From the NCBI RefSeq assembly GCF_041928815.1, contig NZ_JBHFEI010000008.1:62001-126000 (forward strand): a stretch of 64,000 bases of DNA, given 5' to 3'. The first letter of the stretch is position 1. Each line of letters opens with the position of its first letter. This stretch comes from JBHFEI01 sp041928815. Its GTDB lineage: Bacteria > Pseudomonadota > Alphaproteobacteria > Rhizobiales > Rhizobiaceae. Shown piece by piece: positions 1-9,010 of the stretch. Both the position numbers and the translations under genes were made by a program. The notes under the pieces are model-generated. The model was not told where the DNA came from. It did no database searches and saw only the letters and a list, made by a program, of their open reading frames with translations.

Positions 1-772
1 CCACCAGGTTCGGCTCGTCAGCGCACGCGGCGGCGACGAGGCGGGCGAACGCGTCGGATCGGCCGCGGAAGCCTCGGGCGTGATCGACTGTCCTGTGACG
101 TTCCTCGACCGGAGGACGCCGAGCTATACCGCGATCCTCGCGCGCAACGGCGACCTGATCGTCGCGATCGCCGACATGGATCTCTATCAGCTGATGCATC
201 CGCGGCGGCTCGCCCGCCGCGCGATCCGCGACATCATCGAGGACGCCGATACGCTCCTGATGGATGCCAACCTCCCGCCGGATACGCTGAACGCCCTTGC
301 CGAGAAGGGCGGAGGGACACGATGCGTCGCCGCAATCGCGATCTCGCCGGCAAAGGTGGTGCGCTATCGCGACTGCCTCGCGTCGCTCGACTTTCTGTTC
401 ATGAACCGTGCCGAGGCACACGCGCTGACGGGCGAGACCTCGGCCGATGGCACGGAGCTGATCGCGGCCCTTCGCGCGCGCGGGCTGCGCGGCGGCGCCA
501 TCACCGACGGGGCGGCGGCCACCTTCGCCTTCCGCGACAGCGAGATCGCGCGCGTCACGCCGCCCGTCATCGAGGCCGTATCCGACGTCACCGGCGCCGG
601 CGACGCGCTTGCGGCGGGTTTCCTGCATGGCGTCAGCGCGGGCCTGCCGCTCGAAGCGGCGCTGCGCCACGGCGTCGCCGCGGCGGCGATCACCGTCCGC
701 TCGCCGCTTGCCGTCGCAGACGACATGTCGCCGGCCTCGCTGTCGCTGATGCTCGCTGGCATTCCCTTCTGA
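1..772 (+). CDS. psuK: PfkB-family kinase, probable pseudouridine kinase (5' end outside window)
   Basis: The reading frame is open from base 2, upstream of the first in-frame GTG at 80, so the gene begins before the window. The protein shows ribokinase/PfkB features: a GGDxxG segment near the left edge, then NGDL and ADMD, and the C-terminal anion-hole/catalytic-base motif DVTGAGDALAAGF (around 585-625) with the catalytic Asp in GAGD. PfkB kinases phosphorylate sugars or nucleosides. The specific call of pseudouridine to pseudouridine 5'-phosphate rests on psuG starting 37 bases downstream on the same strand, the usual pair for pseudouridine salvage. Without that neighbour only a PfkB sugar/nucleoside kinase could be claimed. 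Confidence 0.85.
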   Translation, partial: HQVRLVSARGGDEAGERVGSAAEASGVIDCPVTFLDRRTPSYTAILARNGDLIVAIADMDLYQLMHPRRLARRAIRDIIEDADTLLMDANLPPDTLNALAEKGGGTRCVAAIAISPAKVVRYRDCLASLDFLFMNRAEAHALTGETSADGTELIAALRARGLRGGAITDGAAATFAFRDSEIARVTPPVIEAVSDVTGAGDALAAGFLHGVSAGLPLEAALRHGVAAAAITVRSPLAVADDMSPASLSLMLAGIPF

Positions 773-809
773 AACTGCCTTTCCGCCACACTGCAAGGAC
801 GCTTTCCCG

Positions 810-1742
810 ATGACCGCTCCCGATCCCCTCGCCCCGACGATCTCCTACGCGCCCGAGGTGGCGGCGGCCAAGGCGGAAGGGCGCCCGATCGTCGCGCTCG
901 AATCGACGATCATCACCCACGGCATGCCGTTTCCCGGCAACCTGACCATGGCGCGCAGCGTCGAGGCGATCATCCGCGCCGAGGGCGCCGTCCCGGCGAC
1001 GATCGCGGTCATCGACGGCGTCCTGCATGCCGGCCTCGACGACGGCCAGCTCAAGGCGCTTGCCCGGACCAAGGGGGCGATGAAACTGTCGCGCGCGGAT
1101 CTCGCCTTCGCGATCGCCGAGGGAAAGACCGGGGCGACGACCGTGGCGGCGACGATGATCGGCGCGGCGCTTGCCGGCATCGGCGTTTTCGCCACCGGCG
1201 GCATCGGCGGCGTGCATCGCAACGCCGAGAACACCTTCGACATCTCGGCCGATCTCGAGGAACTGGCCCGAACGGCGGTCATCGTCGTCTGTGCCGGCGC
1301 CAAGGCGATTCTCGACATTCCGAAGACACTCGAAGTGCTCGAGACGCGGGGCGTCCCCGTCGTCACGCTCGGAAGCGTCGAGTTCCCCGCCTTCTGGTCG
1401 CGCGGTTCGGGGCTGACAAGTCCGCTCACGCTCGACGATGCGGAGGCGATCGCGCGGTTCCAGGCCGTGCGCCGCACGCTCGGGCTCGGCGGCGGCGTCC
1501 TCGTGGCAAACCCGATCCCGGAGGAATATGAGATCCCGCGCGAAACGATGGAAACGTTCATCGCGCGCGCGCTCGGCGATGCGGACGCGGCCGGCATCTC
1601 CGGCAAGGCGGTAACACCCTACCTGCTCGGCCGCCTGTTCGAAATCACCGAGGGTCGCAGCCTCGCCGCCAATATAGGACTGGTGGAAAACAATGCGCGT
1701 CTTGCGGCAAGGATCGCCGTGGCGATGCGCGACACGGCGTAA
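810..1742 (+). CDS. psuG: Pseudouridine-5'-phosphate glycosidase
   Basis: 310 residues, the usual length. It reversibly cleaves pseudouridine 5'-phosphate to uracil and ribose 5-phosphate, the second step after PsuK. Family signatures are clear: ALESTIITHGMPFP near residue 29, GATTVAATM, FATGGIGGVHR around residues 130-140, CAGAKAILDI, and LVANPIP. The gene follows psuK by 37 bases on the same strand, so the two are probably co-transcribed. ATG at 810 is kept because it gives the full conserved N-terminus. Convergent with cckA, about 100 bases between the stop codons. Confidence 0.95.
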   Translation: MTAPDPLAPTISYAPEVAAAKAEGRPIVALESTIITHGMPFPGNLTMARSVEAIIRAEGAVPATIAVIDGVLHAGLDDGQLKALARTKGAMKLSRADLAFAIAEGKTGATTVAATMIGAALAGIGVFATGGIGGVHRNAENTFDISADLEELARTAVIVVCAGAKAILDIPKTLEVLETRGVPVVTLGSVEFPAFWSRGSGLTSPLTLDDAEAIARFQAVRRTLGLGGGVLVANPIPEEYEIPRETMETFIARALGDADAAGISGKAVTPYLLGRLFEITEGRSLAANIGLVENNARLAARIAVAMRDTA

Positions 1743-1843
1743 CCCTCATCTTGTGAAGGAGAATCACTGTCGACGCGCAAGCCTCTGATTGTGCGTTCTT
1801 TTCCGGTACGGCAATCGCCCGCCCGACCGCCTGTTCCAGACGG

Positions 1844-4438
1844 TCAGTTGTCCAGCATCTCCCGGACCGCGACGGCAAGCTGCTTCAGCGAGAACGGCTT
1901 CGGCAGGAAGCCGAATTTCGCGTCGGCGGGCAGATTGCGGGCAAAGGCATCCTCGGCATAGCCCGAGACGAAGATGAACTTCATGTCCGGATAGGTCTTG
2001 CGCAGTTCGGAAAGCAGCGTCGGTCCGTCCATTTCCGGCATCACCACATCCGAGACGACGATGTCGACGGCGCCGTTCAGCTCCTCCATCACCGCCAGCG
2101 CCTCGACGCCGGAGCCGGCTTCATGGACCGTGTAGCCGCGCGTCTCGAGCATGCGCTTGCCGCCGCGGCGCACCGCTTCCTCGTCCTCGACCAGGAGGAC
2201 CACGGCCGAATCGCCGGTGAGGTCGGCGGGCTCGCTCGCCTTTTCGGGCACGGAGGACGGCAGGGCCGGCCGTTCGGCCACGGCCTCGGCCTGCGGCGCG
2301 GCCTCCTCGACGTGGCGGGGGAGGAAGATGCGGAAGGTCGTTCCCTTCCCGACCTCCGAGACGGGATAGATATAGCCGCCGGACTGCTTGACGATGCCAT
2401 AGACCATCGACAGGCCAAGGCCGGTTCCCTTGCCCACCTCCTTCGTCGTGAAGAAGGGCTCGAAGATCTTGTCGAGGATGTCGGGGGCGATCCCCGTGCC
2501 GTTGTCGGCGACCTCGACCAGCACGTAGTCGTCAACCGGCACCTCGCGCCGGTTCAGCGAGGCGACGTCCGCCGCCGGGAAATTGCGCGTGCGCAGCGTG
2601 ATCGCGCCGCCCTCCGGCATGGCATCGCGCGCATTGACGGCGAGGTTCAGCAGCACTTGCTCGAACTGGCCGAGATCGGTCCTGACCGGCCAGAGGTCCC
2701 GGCCGTAATCGACGTCGATCCTGACATGGGTGCCGGTCATCCGGTCGATCAGCATGCGGACGTCGCCGATGACGTCGGTGAGGTTCAGCACCGTCGGACG
2801 CATCGTCTGCTTGCGCGAGAAGGCGAGGAGCTGGCGCACCAGCACCGCGGCGCGGTTGGCGTTGCGCTTGATCTCCATCAGATCGGCAAAGCTCGCATCG
2901 GCCGGCCGGGCGGAGAGGAGGAGATGGTCGGAGGAGAGCAGGATCGCCGTCAGCACATTGTTGAAGTCATGGGCGATGCCACCGGCAAGCGTGCCGACGG
3001 CATTCATCTTCTGGGTCTGCGCCATCTGCGTCTCGAGCGCCTTCTGCTCGGTGATCTCGACCGCATAGACGATGGCCGCCTCCTCCGGCGCCTGTTCGTT
3101 GTGGTCGATGACGGCGTTGACGTAGAAGCGGAAATAGCGCCCCTCGTCGCGCGGATGGCGCGAATCGATCGGCGGGATGTCGCTCTGCCGGTCCTTGGCG
3201 GCGGCGAGCGCGGTCAGGAGCTGCGGCCGGTCCTGCTCGTGGACGATCGCCTCGAGAAGCGCGCCCTTTTCCATGTCGCCCTGCGACACGACGCCGGAGA
3301 AGAGCTTGAGGAAAGGCGCGTTGGTGCTGAGGATGCGGCCGTCGCCATTGACGGAGGCGATCGCCATCGGCGTGTTGTTGAAGAAGCGGGTGAAGCGCAT
3401 GGCGGCGGCCGAGGCCGACTGGCCGGCATCGTCCTCGTTGCCGCGCGAGAGCACGATCGTCCGACTTTCGCCGGGAGCGCCGTCGCGGGTCGAGGACACG
3501 CGATGCACGAGGCGCACCGGCAGGCTCTGCCCGTTGGCCTTGCGCAGGTCGAGGTCGATCATCTTGGTCTTTTTCAGGCCGGGCTCGGCCTGCACTGACT
3601 GGATCAGCGCCAGCCCTTCGCCGGCGACGATATCGGCGACGGTCATGCTGCCCGACTGGAATTTCGTCAGGTCGATCGACAACCAGTCGGCAAGCGTGGC
3701 GTTGATGTAGAAGACCTCGCCCTTGCGGCCGGCCGAGAAGAAGCCGGCCGGCGCATGGTCGAGATAGTCGATGGCGTTCTGCAATTCCTTGAAGAAGCGT
3801 TCCTGCTCGTCGCGCTCGGAGGTGATGTCGGCGATCTGCCAGAGATAGAGCGGCTGGCGTGCGGGGCCGGCGACCGGCATCGTCTGGGCGCCGAGCCGGA
3901 ACCAGTGCGCACCCGATCCACCGGACGAATGGGGCGCGAGCGGGCGCGGCAGGCGGAACTCCTCGCTGCCACCTTTGCCCTCGTGCAGCCCGTTGGTCAG
4001 CCGATAGACGGCCTCCGTCGCCTCGCGGTTGCGCGACAGAACCGCTTCCAGCGACTGCACCTCGGCGGCGCCGGCCGCACCCGTCAGCGCGCCATAGGCG
4101 GCATTGGCATAGACGATGCGCCCCTTTCGGTCGGTGACGAGCATGCCGTCCGCGTGGGAATCGAGGAAGGCGCGTCCGAGATCGTCCGGACGGGACTGCG
4201 GCATGACCTCGATGAAACCGATGACGGAGGAGACGAGAAAGAAGATGCCGGCCATCGCCAGCACGCCCAGAATGCCGAGGACGACCTCGCTTTCGAGCTG
4301 GTCCTTGAAGACGACGAAAGCGAGCGCCGAACCGGTGAGCACGATCGCCAGCAGGATGATGCGCAGCACGGTTCCCGGCCGCGTTCCACGGTCGACGATC
4401 GGCACCTGGTAGTCCGCGGCCTCGCGCAATCTCGTCAT
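1844..4438 (-). CDS. cckA: Hybrid sensor histidine kinase/phosphatase CckA
   Basis: 864 residues from the ATG at 4436-4438, which is preceded by a GAGGAAG ribosome-binding site; the frame stays open upstream to 4699 without a comparable signal. Two transmembrane segments (about residues 24-43 and 52-76) precede PAS-type domains, a HisKA domain with the phospho-accepting His490 in GGIAHDFNNV, a HATPase domain (N box VNARDAM, DNGTGI, GTGLGLSMVYG), and a C-terminal receiver with Asp797 in SDVVMPEMDG and Lys in LPKPF. This order and length match CckA, which sends phosphate through ChpT to CtrA and CpdR in alphaproteobacterial cell-cycle control. It diverges from the fliO-like gene, with about 290 bases between start codons. 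Confidence 0.92.
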   Translation of the reverse strand: MTRLREAADYQVPIVDRGTRPGTVLRIILLAIVLTGSALAFVVFKDQLESEVVLGILGVLAMAGIFFLVSSVIGFIEVMPQSRPDDLGRAFLDSHADGMLVTDRKGRIVYANAAYGALTGAAGAAEVQSLEAVLSRNREATEAVYRLTNGLHEGKGGSEEFRLPRPLAPHSSGGSGAHWFRLGAQTMPVAGPARQPLYLWQIADITSERDEQERFFKELQNAIDYLDHAPAGFFSAGRKGEVFYINATLADWLSIDLTKFQSGSMTVADIVAGEGLALIQSVQAEPGLKKTKMIDLDLRKANGQSLPVRLVHRVSSTRDGAPGESRTIVLSRGNEDDAGQSASAAAMRFTRFFNNTPMAIASVNGDGRILSTNAPFLKLFSGVVSQGDMEKGALLEAIVHEQDRPQLLTALAAAKDRQSDIPPIDSRHPRDEGRYFRFYVNAVIDHNEQAPEEAAIVYAVEITEQKALETQMAQTQKMNAVGTLAGGIAHDFNNVLTAILLSSDHLLLSARPADASFADLMEIKRNANRAAVLVRQLLAFSRKQTMRPTVLNLTDVIGDVRMLIDRMTGTHVRIDVDYGRDLWPVRTDLGQFEQVLLNLAVNARDAMPEGGAITLRTRNFPAADVASLNRREVPVDDYVLVEVADNGTGIAPDILDKIFEPFFTTKEVGKGTGLGLSMVYGIVKQSGGYIYPVSEVGKGTTFRIFLPRHVEEAAPQAEAVAERPALPSSVPEKASEPADLTGDSAVVLLVEDEEAVRRGGKRMLETRGYTVHEAGSGVEALAVMEELNGAVDIVVSDVVMPEMDGPTLLSELRKTYPDMKFIFVSGYAEDAFARNLPADAKFGFLPKPFSLKQLAVAVREMLDN

Positions 4439-4725
4439 CCGTTTCCGCTTCCTCAAAAACCGCCGCCGCGCGCCGCAATGCCGTGACGAACGGTCCCGAC
4501 GCTGCCCGGGCATGCCGGCCGCGACCATGGTCCCCGCGCCGGGCATTCCTTCTTTAACAGCGCTGCCGCATCGGACAAAGCATTTCGGCCGCGCCCCGTC
4601 GCGCCAATTCACAAGCGAATGGCCGAAAGCCGCCGCATTTGCGCAGAAATGCAGGACTACCCTTGTGCCGGGCTGAAAAAAGCCTTCAAATGCAGTCACA
4701 TTTAGACCGAACGGAGCATGCGGCG

Positions 4726-5664
4726 ATGGAAGAGATGGTGGGCGTGGACCCGAACCGGCTGATCCTCGCCGTGGCGATCGTCGCGGTCGCGCTGGTGCTT
4801 CTCGTCGTCGTGCTGTGGTTCCTGCGCAACCGGCCTTCGTCCCCCTTCATCCGTGGCGGAAAGAATCGCCAGCCGCGCCTTGCCGTGCTCGACGCCGCGG
4901 CGATCGACACCCGCCGGCGGCTCGTGCTGGTGCGGCGCGACGACGTCGAACATCTCGTCATGATCGGAGGCCCAACCGACATCGTCATCGAAAGCCGGAT
5001 CGTCGCGCGCCCGCCGCAACAAGCACCTGTGCCACAGGAGCAGGCCGCAGCGCCCCGCGCGGAACCGAAGCCGGTGGCAGCCATGCCTTCGCCGGCCGCC
5101 CAGCCGCCGGTCTCGGCCATGGGACCGGCGCTTTACGGGGAGGCCATGGAGAGCACCCCGCAGCGCCGCGCCGTGGCGGCGCCCCCGCAGGCGGCGGCAC
5201 AGCAGCGCCCGCCGGCGGAGACGGCAGCGCGACGCCCGGCGGAAGGCGCCCCCCTTCCTGCCGCCGCCGCGACGCCGGTCCGCCAGCCGCAGACCGCCCC
5301 CTCGCCGGTCACCGTGCAGAAGCGTCCCGAAGACATTCTCGATGCGGCGCGCGACCGTGTGCTGGCGCCTGTCTCCGCTCCCGGCGGAGGCCAGCGCCCG
5401 GTCGCGGCAACAGACGGTGCCCGGCCGGGCGCGCCGACGGAGTTCGAGCGCGTCCTCGACGCCGAGATCTCGGGCGACCTGCAGAGGCTCGCGCCCGAGC
5501 CACGGCGGGCCGATACGCCGCCGCGCGTCACGCCGCAGGCCGCCCCCCAGCGCCGCGAGCCGGTGCTCGGCGTTGCCTCCGCCCCGCCTCAGCGGCAGGA
5601 GCCGACGATCGAGGAGGAGATGAACCGCATGCTGAACGAGATGGCCGAAAACCGGAAATCGTGA
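4726..5664 (+). CDS. fliO: FliO-like flagellar biosynthesis protein with a long Pro/Ala-rich tail
   Basis: 312 residues from ATG 4726, which has GGAG nine bases upstream; ATG 4690 and 4639 are in frame but poorly placed. A single transmembrane helix (about residues 11-33) is followed by a short FliO-like domain (about 50-93) with RRRLVLVRRDDVEHLVMIGG. In the family this domain assists assembly of the FliPQR flagellar export gate at the inner membrane. The remaining 215 residues are low-complexity Pro/Ala/Arg/Gln, ending in an acidic amphipathic stretch with EEEMNRMLNEM. No other flagellar gene is present here. A role outside the flagellum cannot be excluded because the domain is short. Confidence 0.7.
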   Translation: MEEMVGVDPNRLILAVAIVAVALVLLVVVLWFLRNRPSSPFIRGGKNRQPRLAVLDAAAIDTRRRLVLVRRDDVEHLVMIGGPTDIVIESRIVARPPQQAPVPQEQAAAPRAEPKPVAAMPSPAAQPPVSAMGPALYGEAMESTPQRRAVAAPPQAAAQQRPPAETAARRPAEGAPLPAAAATPVRQPQTAPSPVTVQKRPEDILDAARDRVLAPVSAPGGGQRPVAATDGARPGAPTEFERVLDAEISGDLQRLAPEPRRADTPPRVTPQAAPQRREPVLGVASAPPQRQEPTIEEEMNRMLNEMAENRKS

Positions 5665-6009
5665 GGAAGCCGCGCGGAAGGCTTGGAGACGTTACAAGAG
5701 GGGTCACGGGGCGGGACCCGTCGCCGCTCTTAATTGCAGAAACCGATGAAATTCCGCTCCGGTTGCTCTGCGTTTCATTCGGTGAACGCTGTGCATACAG
5801 GAGATCGTCGTCGATCGCGGAGAGAAACGCCGCAGGCGCCACACAGGCTCGCAAGGATCGGATGAGGACTGAGGGAATCTCTGAGAAAAACGCCTGACGA
5901 GTCGCGGAACGACCAGCGATCGGGCGGATCCTCGGATACCCGGAACGCCAACACCGTCCCGACGAGGCCGTCCCGAAGACAGGAACGTTTGACGATGGTC
6001 ACGCGAGCA
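5665..6009. other. Intergenic region between fliO-like gene and dksA, no gene seen
   Basis: About 345 bases between convergent genes. Open frames exist on both strands but none has a recognisable start site or protein family, and base use does not look coding. A weak dyad (GGGTC/GACCC around 5700-5720) follows the fliO-like gene without a T-run. Confidence 0.5.
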
Positions 6010-6063
6010 GGAGGTGAAAACACGCCTCCCGTCAGGCCGGCGGGGCCGCCGCCATGGCGGCCC
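6010..6063 (-). terminator. Two hairpins directly downstream of dksA
   Basis: Just past the dksA stop, GGGCCGCC (6043-6050) pairs perfectly with GGCGGCCC (6056-6063) around a five-base loop. A second dyad, GGAGGTG/CACGCCTCC with an AAAA loop, lies at 6010-6029. The position fits termination of dksA, but neither stem has a clear T-run on the minus strand. Confidence 0.35.
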
Positions 6064-6069
6064 GAAATG

Positions 6070-6489
6070 TCACTCGTCGCGATAGACCTTCTCGCGCCGC
6101 TCGTGCCGCTCCTGCGCCTCGATCGACAGCGTCGCGATCGGACGCGCGTCCAGCCGGCGGAGGCCGATCGGCTCTCCCGTCTCCTCGCAATAGCCGTAGG
6201 TGCCCTCGTCGATGCGCTGCAGGGCAGCATCGATCTTGGAGATCAGCTTGCGCTGGCGGTCGCGGGCCCTGAGCTCGATCGCACGGTCGGTTTCGGAGGA
6301 GGCGCGGTCGGCAAGGTCGGGGTGGTTCGCGCTTTCTTCGGCCAGATGGTCCAGGGTTTCGCGCGCTTCCCTCAGAATGTCGTTCTTCCAGGCATTGAGC
6401 TTGGCTCTGAAATATGCTCGGTGATTGGCATTCATGAATTCCTCGTCCTCGGAGAGGACGAATTTACTAAGATCGATCTTCTCACTCAA
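6070..6489 (-). CDS. dksA: RNA polymerase-binding transcription factor DksA (single-cysteine type)
   Basis: 139 residues if translation starts at the TTG at 6487-6489, giving the normal family start SEKIDLSKFVL and preceded by AGGAG seven bases away. An in-frame ATG at 6510 has no good ribosome-binding site. DksA enters the RNA polymerase secondary channel and works with ppGpp in the stringent response. The coiled-coil tip motif DxxDxA is present (D58, D61, A63). Of the four zinc-finger cysteines of E. coli DksA only the first is kept (C101 in YGYCEETGEPIG); the other three positions are Thr/Ser/Ala-like. Single-cysteine DksA proteins are known in alphaproteobacteria, so this is probably functional. 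Confidence 0.93.
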   Translation of the reverse strand: MSEKIDLSKFVLSEDEEFMNANHRAYFRAKLNAWKNDILREARETLDHLAEESANHPDLADRASSETDRAIELRARDRQRKLISKIDAALQRIDEGTYGYCEETGEPIGLRRLDARPIATLSIEAQERHERREKVYRDE

Positions 6490-6937
6490 CGCGATTCTCC
6501 TGAAGAACATCTCACGAGCGGTGTATAGTCCTATGTTCAGGCCGATTCAAGCCTGTGCCGGAGGGGCCATCCCGGTGGCCGTCTGGGCGGAAATCAGGCT
6601 AACCGATTAACATTTCAGCAAAATTACAACGCGGCGATCGGAGACTTGGGAATCACCCAATAAGGGGCGTGGAGAACGGCCATGCCCATTCAAACGCCAT
6701 GCATTATTTTTAGGCATGATATTTTCACAAGGCTCCCCTGTTTCGAAGCGGGACAGGGGAGCCGTCGAAGGGTCGCGCCGTGCGCATGACAGCAATACCG
6801 CTACCGCCGCTTGATCTTTGCCGGCGCAGGGGTGAGAAGGACGATGCGCGGCCGTTCTCATTCCCGCGTGCCGGCGTGGACTGATGAACAGGTCGCGCCC
6901 CGACCGGCAGACCCAGCGGCCTTGCGGATCTTCCCCG
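6490..6937. other. Intergenic region upstream of dksA and of the phosphatase gene
   Basis: About 450 bases between divergent genes, AT-rich around 6600-6730, so it probably holds both promoters. No protein family is recognisable in the frames crossing it. It contains the strong hairpin at 6731-6763, listed separately. Confidence 0.5.
6731..6763. other. Perfect 11-bp inverted repeat upstream of dksA
   Basis: GGCTCCCCTGT (6731-6741) and ACAGGGGAGCC (6753-6763) form an 11-bp stem with an 11-base loop. On the minus strand it is followed by TTGTGAAAATATC, so it could terminate a minus-strand transcript or fold in a long dksA leader. No gene ends next to it, so the role is open. Confidence 0.5.
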
Positions 6938-7456
6938 ATGTCCACCGACGCCGCCCCCGCCTTCCGCCTTTTCCTGTTCCGCCATGCCCAGGCCGCCTGG
7001 GCGACCAGCGGCATGCGCGACTTCGACCGGGAACTGGACGATGGTGGTTTCGCGGATGCGGACGTCATCGCCGACAGGCTGGCCGATCTGAGGCTCGTCC
7101 CCGAGCGGATCCTGTGCTCGACGGCGCGTCGCTGCCGGCAGACCGCCGACGCGCTGAAGCGCTCGATGAGCGAGGATCTCGATATCCGCTATGTCGATTC
7201 GCTTTATTCCGGCGGGATGACCGTCTATCGCGACCTGATCGCCGGCCAGCCCGACATCGCCTCGCTGATGGTCGTCGGCCACAATCCGGTGCTCGAGGAA
7301 CTGCTGCGCGAGCTCGTCGCGCCAGCGCGGATCGGCGAGGAGCGCCCGGGCGCCTATCCGCCGGCCGGCCTTGCCGTCATCGACTTCGACCGCCCGCCCG
7401 CCGAGGGCGACTGGCCCTTCGGCCGCCTGTCGCTGTGGATCGAGCCGCGACGCTGA
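6938..7456 (+). CDS. SixA-like histidine phosphatase
   Basis: 172 residues from ATG 6938; an ATG at 6884 adds 18 residues that look unlike the family, and neither has a strong ribosome-binding site. The histidine-phosphatase signature FLFRHAQAAW lies near the N-terminus (catalytic His in RHA), followed by CSTARRCRQTAD and the second catalytic His in VVGHNPVLEELL. Small proteins of this type resemble SixA, a phosphohistidine phosphatase, but other small phosphoester substrates are possible. It precedes the ycjX-like gene on the same strand by about 90 bases. Confidence 0.82.
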   Translation: MSTDAAPAFRLFLFRHAQAAWATSGMRDFDRELDDGGFADADVIADRLADLRLVPERILCSTARRCRQTADALKRSMSEDLDIRYVDSLYSGGMTVYRDLIAGQPDIASLMVVGHNPVLEELLRELVAPARIGEERPGAYPPAGLAVIDFDRPPAEGDWPFGRLSLWIEPRR

Positions 7457-7546
7457 GGGTTCTTTTCCCGGCGCGCGCGCGCCCCTATATCGGCGGACGG
7501 GCCGGCATGCTCCCCCTCGGGCCGGCGACAGCGCGAAAGACAGATC

Positions 7547-9010
7547 TTGGCATCGATTTTCTCGACCCTGAAGGACGACACGCTCGCCGCCTTCGACACG
7601 CTCGGCAGCCGCGCCGCCGATTTCGTCCATCCGACGCTGCGCCTCGGCGTCACCGGCCTGTCGCGCGCCGGCAAGACCGTGTTCATCTCCTCGCTCGTGC
7701 ACAACCTGCTGAACGGCGGCCGCCTGCCGGTCTTCGAGGCGATGCGCTCCGGCCGCGTCTCGAAGATCCGGCTGGAGCCACAGCCCGACGACGCCATCGC
7801 CCGCTTCCAGTACGAGGATCACATCGCCGCCCTCGTGCGCGACCGGATCTGGCCCGATTCGACGCGGGCGATCGCCCAGCTCCGTCTGACGATCGACTAT
7901 GAGAGCGCCAGCGGCTGGAACCGGATGTTCTCGCCCGGCACGCTTTCCGTCGACATCGTCGATTATCCCGGCGAATGGCTGCTCGACCTGCCGCTGCTGT
8001 CGCAGGATTTCCGCACCTTCAGCGCCGGTACGCTTGCGCGCGCCGACATCGGCCTGCGCCGTGACCTTGCGCGCGACTGGCTCGCGCTGACGGCCGCCCA
8101 CCCGGCGACCGGCGAGGCGCGAGAGGCCGACGCCAGGGCGCTTGCCGAACGTTTCACCGCCTATCTGCGCGCCTGCCGCGCCGACGGCCGCTCGCTCTAC
8201 ACGCTGCCGCCGGGGCGCTTCCTGATGCCCGGTGACCTCGAGGGCTCGCCGGCGCTCACCTTCGCGCCGCTCGCCGACCTGCCCGAGGGGCGTGCTCCGA
8301 AGGGCTCGCTCTTCGCGATGATGGAACGGCGCTACGAAGCCTACAAGACCCATGTGGTGAAGCCGTTCTTCCGCGAGCATTTTGCCAGGCTCGATCGCCA
8401 GATCGTGCTGATCGACGCACTGCAGGCGATCAATCGTGGCGCAGAATCGCTTGCCGACCTCGAAAACGCCCTGACCGACGTGCTCGCCTGCTTCCGCGCC
8501 GGCACCAATTCGTTTCTCTCGTCTCTCGTGACGCGCCGCATCGACAAGGTGCTGATCGCCGCGACCAAGGCGGATCACCTCCACCACGAGAGCCACGACC
8601 GGCTGGAGGCGATTACCCGCCGCCTCGTCCAGCGCGCCGTCGAGCGGATCGGCGGCAGCGGCGCGGGTCTCGAGGTGATGGCGCTCGCCTCCGTCCGCGC
8701 CACGCGCGAGGCGACCGTCGACCATGGCGGTCAGGCGCTGCCGGTGATCGTCGGCACGCCGATCGCCGGGGAAAAGATCAACGGCGAGGTCTTCGACGGC
8801 CGGCGCAAGACGGCGATCTTCCCCGGGGACCTGCCGGCCGATCCCGACGCGCTTTTCAGGCCCGGCACGGAAGGCCTCGATCCGGGCGTCAGCTTCGTCC
8901 GGTTCCGCCCGCCCCATATCGAGGAGACCGGCGGCGGCCTGAAGCTTTCCGTCCCGCATATCCGCCTCGACCGCGCCATGCAGTATCTCATCGGAGACCG
9001 GCTCGCATGA
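7547..9010 (+). CDS. ycjX: YcjX-like P-loop NTPase
   Basis: 487 residues starting with TTG at 7547; no better in-frame start lies before the conserved N-terminus, and the site upstream is weak. A Walker A motif appears early (TGLSRAGKTVFISSL, about residues 36-50), with VDIVDYPGEW as the likely switch II/Walker B region and AATKADHLH as an NKxD-like base-recognition motif. The family is a predicted GTP-binding ATPase of unknown precise role, induced in envelope or heat stress in enterobacteria and paired with YcjF. The stop overlaps the start of the next gene by four bases (ATGA), so the two are translationally coupled. Confidence 0.88.
   Translation: MASIFSTLKDDTLAAFDTLGSRAADFVHPTLRLGVTGLSRAGKTVFISSLVHNLLNGGRLPVFEAMRSGRVSKIRLEPQPDDAIARFQYEDHIAALVRDRIWPDSTRAIAQLRLTIDYESASGWNRMFSPGTLSVDIVDYPGEWLLDLPLLSQDFRTFSAGTLARADIGLRRDLARDWLALTAAHPATGEAREADARALAERFTAYLRACRADGRSLYTLPPGRFLMPGDLEGSPALTFAPLADLPEGRAPKGSLFAMMERRYEAYKTHVVKPFFREHFARLDRQIVLIDALQAINRGAESLADLENALTDVLACFRAGTNSFLSSLVTRRIDKVLIAATKADHLHHESHDRLEAITRRLVQRAVERIGGSGAGLEVMALASVRATREATVDHGGQALPVIVGTPIAGEKINGEVFDGRRKTAIFPGDLPADPDALFRPGTEGLDPGVSFVRFRPPHIEETGGGLKLSVPHIRLDRAMQYLIGDRLA

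Noticed and set aside
80..772. GTG at 80 as the start of the PfkB kinase
   Set aside because: The frame is open to base 2 and the upstream residues include a conserved GGDxxG segment, so the gene is cut by the window edge.
5775..6230. 151-codon minus-strand frame between fliO-like gene and dksA
   Set aside because: Overlaps dksA in another frame, Arg/Ser-rich, no ribosome-binding site or family.
6725..8959. 744-codon minus-strand frame opposite the phosphatase and ycjX-like genes
   Set aside because: Shadow frame; the plus strand carries two clear families with catalytic motifs.
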